Source: Haliclystus octoradiatus (taxonomy: Eukaryota; Cnidaria; Staurozoa; Stauromedusae; Haliclystidae). From it: a stretch of 64,000 nt of DNA. The stretch's first letter is position 1. Each line of letters begins with the position of its first letter. Shown here in pieces: positions 49,837-62,312 of this stretch. Under the pieces are notes generated by a model. That model did not search any database, was not told where the DNA came from, and was given only the letters and a program-made list of their open reading frames with translations. A program made the translations under genes and the position numbers. The stretch is from positions 33,107,660 to 33,171,659 of the forward strand of contig OU744448.1 of NCBI GenBank assembly GCA_916610825.1, given 5' to 3'.

Positions 49837-51479
49837 AGTTGATGTGATTATGTCAAATTGTAATATGTAACTTGAACTGTCAAACTAGATGCTATTGAAA
49901 TTGGAATTTCCTTGTCATCTTCTGTTTCACTAGCTCACTGATGATAGGCAAATTATCTGTAAAAGATTATGGTCTTGCTTTCCTCGACAGTTTTTCAGAA
50001 ATTGATACCACTCTATTCAACTAAGATGTTTATAAATTTGATTACAGCTCAGTCCTTCGCTCCCAAAAAATTCTGTCATATATATTTCATGTTTTTTTAT
50101 ATATTCTAAATTACAAAGTAAATGAAAAACAGACACACACAAACTTTGTAAAAGCATATATACTTAATTCAAAGAATAATTATTATAATAATTCATCTTT
50201 GGCAAATCTCAATGTCGCAGCTATCAATTCAGGTTCACTTGTCTCAATGGAATGAAGATAACCGTAGTTCATACTGCGGGGTGGAAAATTGGTCAATGGA
50301 CGCGAAGTTGCACAAAAGCAACTGTTGAATGAAGGAGATACGTGCATTAGCCTGTAACATTTTCTTGTAACTTTGCAATTTGGGGTTTTTATTTTTGAGT
50401 TCTACCATTCAGCCTTATATAGATAAATATAAGATATACCTATAAGCAGCGCGTAGTGCCAAGAATCAAGCCATCGCGAATTTGCGGGCGCCTCAAAATC
50501 TCAAAACTCGTGCCAAAACATGAACATTTTGAAGCAAAATCTGCTATTTCGAATAAATAAGCATTATCAATCAGCCCAACCCAGCCAATTATGATATTTC
50601 GACATGACAAGAAACATAAAAATGATAATCAATCTTGGTTACCTTTAAACAAATTCCCCTCCAAGCGTGTCAAACATCGTCAATTGGAAAACCTATCAAC
50701 AAGGGTTTGTATGGCCAAGTAAAATAACGCGTGTCAAAACGCATGCAAAATGTCAAGATAACGTCAAATTTAGTGAAAGGAAGTCACCAACCCAGTTGGT
50801 TCCTGGTAGGGAAACCTATGATTGGTCAGTTTATATTTATTTTAGACATAAACATGAGTAAAATTCCCCTCCAAGGCATTTATTTACAGTCAACTAGCAT
50901 TGCCCTTCGTGTCCGCTATTGTTCTATCGAGATATTACACATTTGCAGTTTGATGTTTATTCTTTGTAGACTTTTAACAATCTGGTAGATATTATTCTTG
51001 ATAACGGCTAAGGAATGCTATATGTATCCAGTTAAATCAATAATGTAACCATCTATCTTACTTTTGAGTATTGAATTATTGGGATGTTTTCAGAATTGTG
51101 GTTATCACTTCTACTTGTTATACTTATATAGTTACTATATAAGAAGAGATTAAGGATAGATTGCAGATATTTTGCAAGGGGTCTTTCCAACAGAATGTAA
51201 ATTTAATAACATATCCTAACTTATAAACTCGTTTAGATAAATAAAATAACGTATTTATTATGTCGTACACAAGAGATATGTTGTAGTAATGTTCCCGAAA
51301 ATTGACCCTATGGGAAAACTCCCTTAAGCCCCTGATGTTCGTTGCACGCAAACAATTGAGCGGCGTGAATAAAACAAATCAGTCTAAGGATTTCACAGTA
51401 GTCTTGGAGACAGGAATGAGAGTGATGTGAGATTATTATATCAAGATATGATTGTAATGTAGCAGTGTTCCCAAAAGAT
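49837..51479. other. No confident gene; possible TSP1 relic
   Basis: At about 50265-50350 one frame reads TAGWKIGQWTRSCTKATVE before a stop, faintly like a TSP1 repeat. It could be a decayed exon of gene B. The remainder shows nothing supportable. Confidence 0.3.
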
Positions 51480-51890
51480 TATGAATTAAGGATAATTGAA
51501 GTACTCAAATCAAGGTAGACTACAGTGATTAAATACATAGTTGTTATAGTAATTCCTATGTACTGTACAACAAACTGATAAAATACTAACATATAATGAT
51601 ATGATATTATTATATCCAAATGTGCTGCTGATGTACTATAGTGCCTTAAAGTTTACCATATGGTTCAACGCATCTGCGCAATGAATCTGCTGTGCGAATA
51701 GAAGCATCAGACTAAAACCTCTAAAATGATCTGGACAGAACATTAAAGTGAAATAACAATTCACATAAACAAAGAAACAATCAAATAATTTAAGAATTGT
51801 TGAAGTACATATAAAAGTTGACTACAGCGATTAAATACATTTCAACAGATAAAATTAGCTAATATACAACAAGGTGATAAAATACAAAGC
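51480..51890 (+). repeat. Diverged direct duplication, about 310 bp apart
   Basis: The phrases AATTGAAGTACTCAAATC, GACTACAGTGATTAAATACAT and CTGATAAAATACTAA (51495-51590) recur as AATTGTTGAAGTACATAT, GACTACAGCGATTAAATACAT and GGTGATAAAATACAAAG (51795-51890). Confidence 0.6.
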
Positions 51891-52047
51891 AATAAGCCTT
51901 CTGGATATTTATTATATATTTTTATATTTTTGTAACTTTATTTCTATATTTTTTTAATATATTTATGAATATTTTTATGGGATGTTAATTATATGTAACC
52001 ATTACATCCAAATACATATTTGGATGTAATAAAAAACAATTTAAGCT

Positions 52048-53003
52048 TCATGAAGTAGATTTTTGGAATAACTGCCTATTGATACTATTTGCCGCCTGCC
52101 CCCATGCCCCCTTCGGTGTAGTGACATTGTTTATTGCTCGTTTCATTGAATGGTTCAGGTATTCAACTGATTGTTGCTGGAACTGATGTAGATTACCGAA
52201 ATTTTCTTATAAAAAAGGAAAATGTGTTAGTAGATGACAATAATTTGGTATTTCGTTTACGAAAAAGGCTTTTGTAAAGTCATTTAAAAATTGCGTTACA
52301 TCAGTTTTCACGTTTTGAAAGGAATATGAGTCAGACACCCTGATAGTTTCCCACAACTTTTCCCATGACCTAGAAGTTTTATAAATCAAATGAAACTGAT
52401 CTTGCTGCAAAGATTTGCAGAATCGGTGCATAACAGTTGGCATAAACACTTTGGCAAGCAGTTTTTTCCTCATTGCCATGGTCAGTTTTGAAAACCTGGT
52501 TCCAGTTGCATCATTATTCATTGTGAACCCTGTTATTCCATTGCCTTTACAAATTGTAAGAAACACTTCCCTCTCGGCAGGCGACAAATTGTACATAAGG
52601 CGGTTAAACATCTGATCTGTCACCCTTAAATAACAGTGCAATGTATCCACCATAACAAATGTAAAAATCGATGAATCAATCAATGGAAGATTACCGCTAC
52701 TATTTATTCCTGGGTCATCAGTCTTCAATGATGGAATATATAACTTTCCTTCTTCATTGTAAGCCCAACGAGGAATACATTTGCTATTGGGGGATACATT
52801 GCATTCATGCCATAACGACGTATCACATTTACAATATATACAAGTATCTCTACCATGTGCAGCTTTGTACCCTAAAACAAGTAAAAGTGACTTCAGGTCC
52901 ATACAGAGAAAATGTTTCACAGTCTTATCCAAGTCCATTTTGATAAGGTCTGCTACTATATCCCAGAAGGCACTCTCTTAATGTAGATCATATGATTCAT
53001 CAC
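52048..53003 (-). pseudogene. Transposon-type protein with CIYCKC motif, two in-frame stops
   Basis: Starting after a TATTCTAG acceptor at 53004-53007, the minus-strand frame encodes DESYDLH, stop (TAA 52978-52980), then ESAFWDIVADLIKM. It continues through VLGYKAAHGRDTCIYCKC, FVMVDTLHCYLRVTDQMF and TGFTMNNDATGTRFSKL to a second TAA (52207-52209), and then ENFGNLHQFQQQSVEYLNHS to a TGA at 52048. Proteins with the CxxCKC and DtLHLfLR..D pattern are common, multi-copy and uncharacterised in marine invertebrates, and I believe them to be transposon-derived. I cannot name the superfamily. The two stops in an otherwise continuous frame mark decay. Confidence 0.6.
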
Positions 53004-53351
53004 CTAGAATAAATGCAATAGGTTAAAATTAACATCGTAAATACATAACTGGTAACATGCCAATGGCAATGAGCCGTAACTTCCGGGGGATGTGGGGGGG
53101 TGTCACACCCCCCCAATCTATTTTTTCGGAAAAAACTCGGGCACTTTTGAAGACGAAACAGTATACTTTGTAGGGCAAAAACTAACATTTTTATTCATTT
53201 TTCAAATTTTATCAAACGTTTTTATTAGTAATTATTTCATTTCAATTATACTTAATTGAAAATTGATTTTATAATAGACTTCAGTTCTATTCAGGCGCTA
53301 TTCAGGCGTGTTCCTTGTTTAGAACAGAATTATTGTCAAGTTTGTTCCAAA

Positions 53352-56300
53352 ATGAGTAACAATAACCGTAAACGAAACTACCGCCAGAAGGTAGAATGCA
53401 AAACGTGTAATGCAACAATGGATAATGATTATTTTCAAAGACGCAATCAAAAAATCACGTGGATGTTGGTCAAACCACTTTAAAGTTCTTCAAGGTAATA
53501 AATGACCCGATAGTGAATTGTGTTTTAATGATGTGTGCAGTGCACTAAAATATTCATGTTTTATAACAATATTATATTTTTAATCTTTTATAGGTATATT
53601 TTAATCTGGGATTAGATTTTATTAAAAATTTTTATAATGAATTGGTGATCCACAAAGGTCTTTATACTAAATACTGTAGTGATCCATTCATTGTAAAAGA
53701 TCTCTCAAGATGAGCGTTATATATCTTTATTTGTTCCAGGCTTTTTTCCAACAGTTTAACTGTCTTCAAGTAATGATAAAATCGTTAAATATGCAACTCA
53801 ACAGCATTTTCTCATGTACCATTTTTCAAACACCACCTATATAAAACATTGTACATTTTTGAATGTTTTAATCCTTGTTTCAAAAGCACGTTTGCATCGT
53901 TCCTGAGAAAATTTGGGAAAATTAACATGTCTCTTATAACCAATCATAAATTCATAATCGAGTATTTTTCTTCATGTATGTTATTATGACAGCAACTTAT
54001 ATGCAAAGTGAAATACATTCACCATCATCATCAACATCCTTTCACTACTTTTATATAATTTTAGAAGAAAGCAGTAGCCATTTGTCCTACTAAAGAAGCG
54101 TCATTGACTGATTCTGGGGTGACGCCTGAAAAAGGGGATACATCAACTGTTCCAGCAGAAGTGGACGGGGAAACATTATATGCACAATGAGTAAGCTTTT
54201 TACATACATTATTAATTGCTCCAAGAATATACTATTATTTTTTGTTCTTTTATCGATTTGATGTGACTTTCATATTAACCATAAAGGGTATTTGTTAGCT
54301 CAACGATAGAGTAACACTACATTAATTGTGTAAAATTATGATAACTCAGGCATTCTTAATTTGCCATCACAGCATCTGAGAGCATCATCTCAGTGCAGTT
54401 TGATAGACCTTCCCAAATTCTAATGCCCCTGCACGGCTACACCAATCAAAACAGAATATTGTTGTTATGCAGGAATTTCAGTGCAATTTCACCATGTTCG
54501 GAGCTTCAATAATGCACATGGACGATTAAAACATCTCCTCATGACAGTATTATACGCATGTAAAAAATTCTTACATAATATTTGACGTCAAGACGTCAAC
54601 GTATTTACAACGTATTCACCTATAGTGAAGTGCTTCCATATATATTTTAATCATATTTTAATTTTATGATATCATTTGTGTTTGGTAGAATTCCATTGAA
54701 TCAGCAAGTTTACTCAATGTCAATATACCAACATCGGTAGATTTAGAAGAGTTATCAGCTCATTGTGGTGACGAGAATACGGATTTTGATAGATTTGATG
54801 ATAACGAGGATGAAGAATGCACCAGCCATAATGTTATTGATGACAGGCCTTCATTGGAGATTTCTCAGGGATTTTCTGATAAAGATATCACTGGTTCTCT
54901 AGATTAAACCGATTATTTGCTAAATGAAGAGCCAGACCCTATGATCAAATGTATAGCAAACGTTAAAGAGCTGATAGCCATTGGATCTATGTGTGATAAA
55001 ATGATTTCCGAGGGTATAAGCACTGACATTTTTAACCCGCAGCAAGTTTTTTGTGATACTCTTGTTCATATCCAGACAATCAAGAAACTCAGTTGCGGGG
55101 TTGAAGTATATGCAACAACGGCACTTAGTAAGATTAATGATAAAGAACTCTTAGCTGGCACCCCTCAATGTAATGAAGACTTCAGTTCAATTTACGATCC
55201 TGCAGACAGACCGGAAATCCTCAATGACCTACAAAGAGAATAATTGCTAAAACGAGGTCCTTGTCAGCCCAAGTTGAAAGTGTATCCTATGAATGCAGAT
55301 ATATCTTCCAAAAAGCAATGTAGATTTTCTAGTAATTGGTTCAAAGACTACCCCCATGTCGAATACAGCATTAAGAATGATTGTGCAACTTGTTTTGTGT
55401 GCGGATTATTTCCGTCTGGCCTAGGACGTGAGAATGCAGAAAATTGCATGGGTCAAGGGAGTGAGGGGTTGGGATAAAATGAAAAGTGTTGGGCAAAATA
55501 AAAAAGGCAAACTAGCTACTCATTTCGCAAGCAATTCTCACAAGGCAGCTCTAGCCGACTTGGTGCACTTTGCTGCCGAGAAAGAGCGTCATGTAGACGT
55601 AATATTAAACTCACAGATACAGTCAGCGAAAGTTCAAGCAGAGAGAGATCTTAAAAAAAACAAAGAAGTTATCAAAATTTGAAATAACCCGATATTTAAG
55701 TACGTAAGAGCTAGCTATTCGTGGATCGGACACTGAAATGAACAGCAATTTCATGCAAATAGTGGATCTCGTTGCTCGCCATAATAGTAGTATGCGGGCA
55801 TGGCTGGAAGATAGAAGAATGAAACCCTACTCTATCAAGTATACATCTCCAGCTACTCAAAACGAATTTATTACAATATTAGCAAATATTATACGAAAAA
55901 TTATCTGCGATGAAGTTGAAGAAGCAGGAATGTATTCAGTTATGGCCGACACTTCTCCAGATACAAGTAATACTGATCGACTAGTAGTTGCTGTTCGATA
56001 GATTGATAATAATCAACCAAGAGAAAGAGTTATTGAAATGAAAGAAACTCGTGACAAAACGGGAAAAGGACAAGCGGAGGATATAATTAAGAGCCTTAAA
56101 GATAAGGGATTTGATATAGAGTCAGCTGGTGTTCCAGTCGTATGACTACACAGCATCCATGCCTGTTGAGTTCAATGGCGCTCAGCGTTGTCTAAAAAAC
56201 GATTTGCATAGATCTGTACCTTATATCCCGTGTCAGGGTCACAGGTCCAATACCTTCATTGAACATTGCTCGAAAACAGAGCTCATTTCTTCCATATATA

Positions 56301-57425
56301 TTGTACTTCAAGATTTATATGTATTTTTCAGTTCAAGTTGCTACAGAAATACAATTTTGAATTAGCATATTGATCGTATCGATGAAGCCCTCAAACTACG
56401 AAATTTTTCCAAAACAAGATGGGTGTACACAAGCGAATTGATTGAAGCTATGTGGAGGTCATTTGAAGCTGTCTGTGATGCCTTAGTTGATAACCGTGGG
56501 ATCAGAAAAAATGGACCAGAAAACTAAGAGCAGGGCATTGGCAATCCAAAAAAAACATTTTATCTTTCGATTATATTTTTTCATCATGTTTATGCGTATA
56601 GTTATGAGAAAAACAAAGTTATTAACCCTTGCAATGCAGAAAGAAACATTGAACATACTTGATGCATTGACTACACTTAAAATACTGTTCAATCTTGGAA
56701 AGAAATGAGAAGCAGAGAAGCCGATATGAATGCGCAAATAGAGGCTTCTGTTTCGTTTTCTCAAAAACTGGACATAGATTCTATGGAACAGTTCTCCAGA
56801 CCACATCGACAGAGAAGGCCATCACGCACAAAGGATGGGAATCCAGAATCAACAGCAGAAATCAGATTCGTGGAATATTATCGGAAATCGATGATTGAGG
56901 TGTTGGACTGGTTAATACGTGAATATTCCGAAAATGTTGTTAATTGCTTGGAAAAGATAAAGTCCCTGGTAACTGTGTTAGAGCCTCCCCTATGTAATAA
57001 TGGATTGAGTGATCAAATGAAACAACAAATTCTCAATATATTCCCGCAAAACCTTTCGTTTGATCTTGATTGTTTCAACGCTGAAATGGAAATATTTAGA
57101 ATCCATGTTTTAAATCTAGCCAATCCTCCAACTAACATCGAAGAATATGGTGAGATAGCGTTTAATCTTAAACGTCTGTTTCTTACCATCTATGAAGCAT
57201 ACAAGCTTCTGTTCACAGCCCTTGTCACAGTCGCTAAGAATGAAAGAAAATTTGGCAAAATCAAAATAATAAAAATTACCTGCGATCTTCTACATCTGAT
57301 AAACGGCTAAATAGTTTAATTATTTTGTCTGCTGAGCGAGATTTGATTGGAAGCATCAAGTTAGAAGATATAGTCTCAATATGGAGTACTCTGAAGAACC
57401 GAAAACTGAAGATTTGTTGAAGTTA
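53352..57425 (+). pseudogene. hAT-type transposase with TTF zinc finger (ZMYM1/THAP0-like), decayed
   Basis: A first exon at 53352 encodes a basic N-terminus with CKTCNATMDNDYFQRRNQK. From about 54690 an acidic region is followed by GPCQPKLKVYPMNADISSK, then the TTF-type finger CRFSSNWFKDYPHVEYSIK..CATCFVCGLFPS. RNase-H-like hAT parts follow: YSVMADTSPDTSNTDRLVVAV, FQSYDYTASMPVEFNGAQRCL, VPYIPCQGHRSN, and a C-terminal dimerisation-like TVAKNERKFGKIKI. Stops at 54905-54907 and 55241-55243 plus several frameshifts (about 55500, 56000, 56700, 57280) disable it. The order matches hAT relatives annotated as zinc finger MYM-type 1-like proteins. Confidence 0.8.
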
Positions 57426-57624
57426 TTTGCAAGTATAATACCAGTAGCATGGACAGTTTCCTAGTAGTTTAATAGTTACTTGAGCTGCTAGTTTATAAAA
57501 CTTTTATCTATTCCTTTTGAAACGAATGTGTACATTCCTGGGTGTGCATTATAATTTCTTATTAAAAATCTCAATTGAGTTTTTTTATTTTCAATTTCTT
57601 AAAGTATTATGATATGATACATCA

Positions 57625-57660
57625 TTATACATGATATTATGCATGATATTATACATTATA
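57625..57660 (+). repeat. AT-rich CATGATATTAT tandem words
   Basis: Three near-identical ATACATGATATTATGCATGA-like words in the 3' part of the hAT-like element. Confidence 0.6.
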
Positions 57661-57834
57661 ATCAAATATTTTCTGAAAATGAATATCTTGTTAAAAATAT
57701 TTAAAATTTGCTTAAAAATACAAATATAAGGAAAATTTTAACATACACCATATTTTATGTGATTGCTAGACACGCCCATTTTTGTCGGGCAAATTTCGCT
57801 ACACCCCCCCCCCCCCCCGATAGAAACAGCCCAG

Positions 57835-59030
57835 TAAACCAAAACCCGTCTTCAAGACGTCGTTATCTCGTCAGTCAACTCGTCCTATTGTCGTGAATTT
57901 ATCTGATCCGAAAAGACGTGATGCCGTGTACACCATATAAACGTCATAAAGTCGACATTTTTAGATGAGACTTGGATCAGTTTACGACTGAAATAAGACT
58001 AGTTTGGAATGACTGCGACAGGAATACGATTAGATAATGACGTGCATATGTCAAGCATATTTCAATGCATTTCAGAAGTTGAAGTTCAAATGCTCCATGA
58101 AATGAGAAAACAGACAATATGAATAAGAAAGATAAATTAACAGAAATATATGCAAGCGATATGATAATGAGATTTATTAATTTCCTTAACGAGAATACAT
58201 CAAATATACGGCAACTAAAATATCATTATGCAATTAAACATACAGTAAAGTACTGAATACCAGCTCCAGATTCAGAATTTACATACTTAAAGGCTATAAC
58301 AATAATGATTGATGTTTGATGAAAACCATAAGGACATTGTTCTAGTGAGAGGATAAGATGTAATGATCTTGCATCTTCATTTTCTTAATCATTTGAACTA
58401 AAACAAAAATCCACAATATTTTGTAGTATCATCCTTGATATTTACCAAGCATGTTATAAATACTTTACTTTATAGTATTCCAGGTTTACGAATCAGAATA
58501 ATTTAAAAATCTTCTGCCAACCTTTGCACATATATCAATATAACATCTGTGTATATATATGTATGTATTATTGTAATTGATCAATTATTGTATGTGTGTA
58601 TTCCTTAGTTAATTGTTACTTAAATCAGTCCTGTGAAAAAACGTTACTATAAAAATTATCAGGATTCTGAATAAATGATGATGTTGATGATGATCTAACA
58701 TTGGATTTGTATATAAGCCATGCTTGAGCAAGTCTGACAACAGCAGGAATCCTGGTAGGCTAGAAAAACTCAGAAGAACACAAGTTCTAGGATTTAAGAA
58801 GGTTGATTATTTTTTCGAACTTCGTGCTCAAGTGAAAATTTAAATCATTTCTAACTATAGCCTATCAAGTAGGCTTCCACATATGCTTAAGGTATTCGTA
58901 CTGCAGATCTTTTTGTTATTTTTAGGAAGTGAACTATCTTTTTGAAAAAATTGATAGGGTTCAAAACTAGGTATGATCATGTTCGGATAGACTTGAGTTA
59001 AACTTGAAACAACATCATATAATAACAAAA
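57835..59030. other. No gene seen
   Basis: Space between the hAT-like element and the satellite. 58660-58695 is a GATGATGTTGATGATGAT microsatellite. One weak satellite-like phrase occurs at 58080-58130 (GAAAACAGACAATATGAATAAGAAAG). Confidence 0.45.
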
Positions 59031-61640
59031 CTAAATACCTTATGTCCATGATGTGTACATGCCACTCTCTCTAATGTTTCAAAGATCGAACTTCAAATAG
59101 CTAAAAATGAAAGATGAACAGACAGTATAGTGTTATATTGACAAAAAATATTACGTATGATGTGTCTGGCAGTCCGCAAAGAGCATTTAAGCACATACCT
59201 TTTGTTCATCATACAGTGTACATGTCAGCCTCTTGATTTAATATATACAGCAATGTGTTAACGTAATTATTTGAATATTGCATTGTTGCATAATGTAGCA
59301 GATATGAAAACATCAAACAGCTAAAAAGAAAAATATGAACAGGAAAGTATTAGAATCATTGAAAATAATAGTAAAAGGGTACTGTATCCCATCAAGAGCA
59401 TAGATACATACCTCAAGTTCATTATGTATGAATGTCAACTTCTTTAATATAGCTAAGATTGAAAGTCAAATGACTAAGAAGAAAAATATGAACAGGATGG
59501 TATTATATTATGTCAACTGAAAATAATTGTTAAAATCTTTAGACGCACTGCCGTCATCAAGAACATCTAGATAAATACCTCAAGTTAATTATGTGTAAAT
59601 GTCACTCTCCTGTGTAATATATGCCAAGGTGTTTCCGTAAAGATTGCATATTGTAGCAGATATGGAAACATCAAACAGCTAAAAAGAAAAATATGAACAG
59701 GATAGCATTAAAATCATTGAAAATAATAGTAAAAGGGTACTGCAGCCCATCAAGAGCATAGATACATACCTCAAGTTCATTATGTATGAATGTCAACTTC
59801 TTTAATATAGCTAAGATTGAAAGTCAAATGACTAAGAAGAAAAATATGAACAGGATGGTATTATATTATGTCAACTGAAAATAATTGTTAAAATCTTTAG
59901 ACGCACTGCCGTCATCAAGAACATCTAGATAAATACCTCAAGTTAATTATGTGTAAATGTCACTCTCCTGTGTAATATATGCCAAGGTGTTTCCGTAAAG
60001 ATTGCATATTGTAGCAGATATGGAAACATCAAACAGCTAAAAAGAAAAATATGAACAGGATAGCATTAAAATCATTGAAAATAATAGTAAAAGGGTACTG
60101 CAGCCCATCAAGAGCATAGATACATACCTCAAGTTCATTATGTGTGAATGTCAACTTCTTTAATGTAGCCAAGATTGAAAGTCAAATGACTAAGAAGAAA
60201 AATATGAACAGGATGGTATTATATTATGTCAACTGAAAATAATTGTTAAAATCTTTAGACGCACTGCCGTCATCAACAACATCTAGATAAATACCTCAAG
60301 TTAATTATGTGTAAATGTCACTCTCCTGTGTAATATAGGCCAAGGTGTTTCCGTAAAGATTGCATATTGTAGCAGATATGGAAACATCAAATAGCTAAAA
60401 AGAAAAATATGAACAGGATAGCATTAAAATCATTGAAAATAATAGTAAAAGGGTACTGCAGCCCATCAAGAGCATAGATACATACCTCAAGTTCATTATG
60501 TATGAATGTCAACTTCTTTAATATAGCTAAGATTGAAAGTCAAATGACTAAGAAGAAAAATATGAACAGGATGGTATTATATTATGTCAACTGAAAATAA
60601 TTGTTAAAATCTTTAGACGCACTGCCGTCATCAAGAACATCTAGATAAATACCTCAAGTTAATTATGTGTAAATGTCACTCTCCTGTGTAATATATGCCA
60701 AGGTGTTTCCGTAAAGATTGCATATTGTAGCAGATATGGAAACATCAAACAGCTAAAAAGAAAAATATGAACAGGATAGCATTAAAATCATTGAAAATAA
60801 TAGTAAAAGGGTACTGCAGCCCATCAAGAGCATAGATACATAGGCTACCTCAAGTTCATTATGTGTGAATGTCAACTTCTTTAATGTAGCCAAGATTGAA
60901 AGTCAAATGACTAAGAAGAAAAATATGAACAGGATGGTATTATATTATGTCAACTGAAAATAATTGTTAGAATCTTTAGACGCACTGCCGTCATCAACAA
61001 CATCTAGATAAATACCTCAAGTTAATTATGTGTAAATGTCACTCTCCTGTGTAATATAGGCCAAGGTGTTTCCGTAAAGATTGCATATTGTAGCAGATAT
61101 GGAAACATCAAATAGCTAAAAAGAAAAATATGAACAGGATAGTATTAAAATCATTGAAAATAATAGTAAAAGGGCACTGCAGCCCATCAAGAGCATAGAT
61201 ACACACCTCAAGTTCATTATGTGTGAATGTCAACTAGTTTAATGTAGCCAAGATTGAAAGTCAAATGACTAAGAAGAAAAATATGAACAGGATGGTCATG
61301 GTATTATATTATCTCAACTGAAAATAATTGTTAAAATCTTCAGACGCACTGCCGTCATCAACAACATCTAGATAAATACCTTAAGTTAATTATGTGTAAA
61401 TGTCACTCTCCTGTGTAATATATGCCAAGGTGTTTCCGTAAAGATTGCATATTGTAGCAGATATGGAAACATCAAATGGCTAAAAAGAAAAATATGAACA
61501 GGATAGTATTAAAATCATTGAAAATAATAGTAAAAGGGTATACTGCAGCCCATCAAGAGCATAGATACATACCTCAAGTTTATTATGTGTAAATATCAGC
61601 CTATTGCGTAATATATAGGATGGTGTTTCCATATAGATTG
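59031..61640 (-). repeat. Satellite with 358-bp higher-order unit made of two ~179-bp monomers
   Basis: The phrase GTCACTCTCCTGTGTAATAT recurs at 59601, 59959, 60317, 60675, 61039 and 61402 (358, 358, 358, 364, 363 bp). Within each unit two related monomers alternate, marked by GCTAAAAAGAAAAATATGAA and ACTAAGAAGAAAAATATGAA. The central copies are almost identical, while the edges (59031-59400 and 61560-61640) are diverged, as expected for unequal crossover. On the minus strand each monomer carries a TTTTTCTT(T/C)TTAG acceptor-like tract, and an AACTTGAG block followed by GTATGT or GTATTT. Confidence 0.9.
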
Positions 61641-61799
61641 TATATTGATATAACATATAACAGGATGGTAGCCTATTATTGAACAGAAAATGACAGTAAT
61701 ATGTGCTGCAGTCAACCAACAACAAAATGCAGCAATTACTCAAATATTGAGATGAAGAAGTTGAAACCAGCAAATAGACAACACATTTCCTGATGTTAC

Positions 61800-61857
61800 C
61801 TTGAAACAAAGTTATAATAAACACTGTGGATATTGTTCCGGGTGCCGAAAGCATGTT
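61800..61857 (-). other. Possible first coding exon with signal-like peptide
   Basis: The minus-strand ATG gives MLSAPGTISTVFIITLFQ and then a donor (AAG followed by GTAACA) at 61799. The hydrophobic stretch is signal-peptide-like and the position is directly upstream, on the same strand, of the satellite whose monomers carry splice-like signals. No protein family is recognised. Confidence 0.25.
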
Positions 61858-62142
61858 CTCAAAAGATAATGTTCTGTGCGTGCGTCGTGCTGCACATGCG
61901 TATGTAGATAGCAAACTTCGATCGATTTGACTTAAATTGTAAATAGTTCATAAAAGAATACATATCACCGTAGTGAACGATGGAGCAACCAATCAGAATG
62001 CAGATTATCGTGTAGTACCCTAGTCGGTTTTGACTAATATATAATAGACCTTAGTTTATTCGTCCGATGATTGCGTTAACATGAAACTATTAGTAACAAT
62101 TATGAATGTGTACTCTTTGACTCCATTTATTATATATATAGA

Positions 62143-62312
62143 TATATAAAATTGAGACAAAGATGAGGCAAAGCCTTTCCGTAACTCCAAGTTTCACATG
62201 TTTATTTCACGATCATCAGGCGGTATACCGTCTGATGATCGTGAAATAGGTTCATGTGAAACTTGGAGTTAACGAAAGGCTTTGCCTCATCTTATCTTTG
62301 TCTCAATTTTAT
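62143..62312. repeat. Near-perfect 170-bp palindrome (MITE-like)
   Basis: Arms of about 84 bp read outward from the centre CGGTATACCG at 62221-62230. The blocks CTGATGATCGTGAAATA, CATGTGAAACTTGGAGTTA, CGAAAGGCTTTGCCTCAT and CTTTGTCTCAATTTTATAT all have complements on the other side, with a few single-base indels. It is flanked by TATATA. There is no ORF. The form suggests a Tc1/mariner-type or other palindromic MITE inserted at TA, which is inference. Confidence 0.85.

Larger units (their letters stand above)
53067..57834 (+). mobile_element. Degraded hAT-like element
   Basis: The left end CAATGAGCCGTAACTTCCGG followed by a G-rich/C-rich hairpin (GGGGGGGTGTCACACCCCCCC) resembles hAT termini with adjacent G runs. 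The right end has the C16 tract at 57805-57820 followed by CGATAGAAACAGCCCAG, whose complement partly matches the left end. Between them lies a decayed hAT-type transposase. The exact ends and the 8-bp duplication could not be confirmed. Confidence 0.5.

Noticed and set aside
59031-61640. CRISPR-like regularly spaced repeats
   Set aside because: The repeat is continuous with no unique spacers, the period is 179/358 bp and the genome is eukaryotic. It is a satellite.
61480-61914. 144-codon minus-strand ORF at the satellite edge
   Set aside because: It crosses a good GTAACA donor and runs through satellite sequence. Only the first part (61800-61857) resembles an exon.
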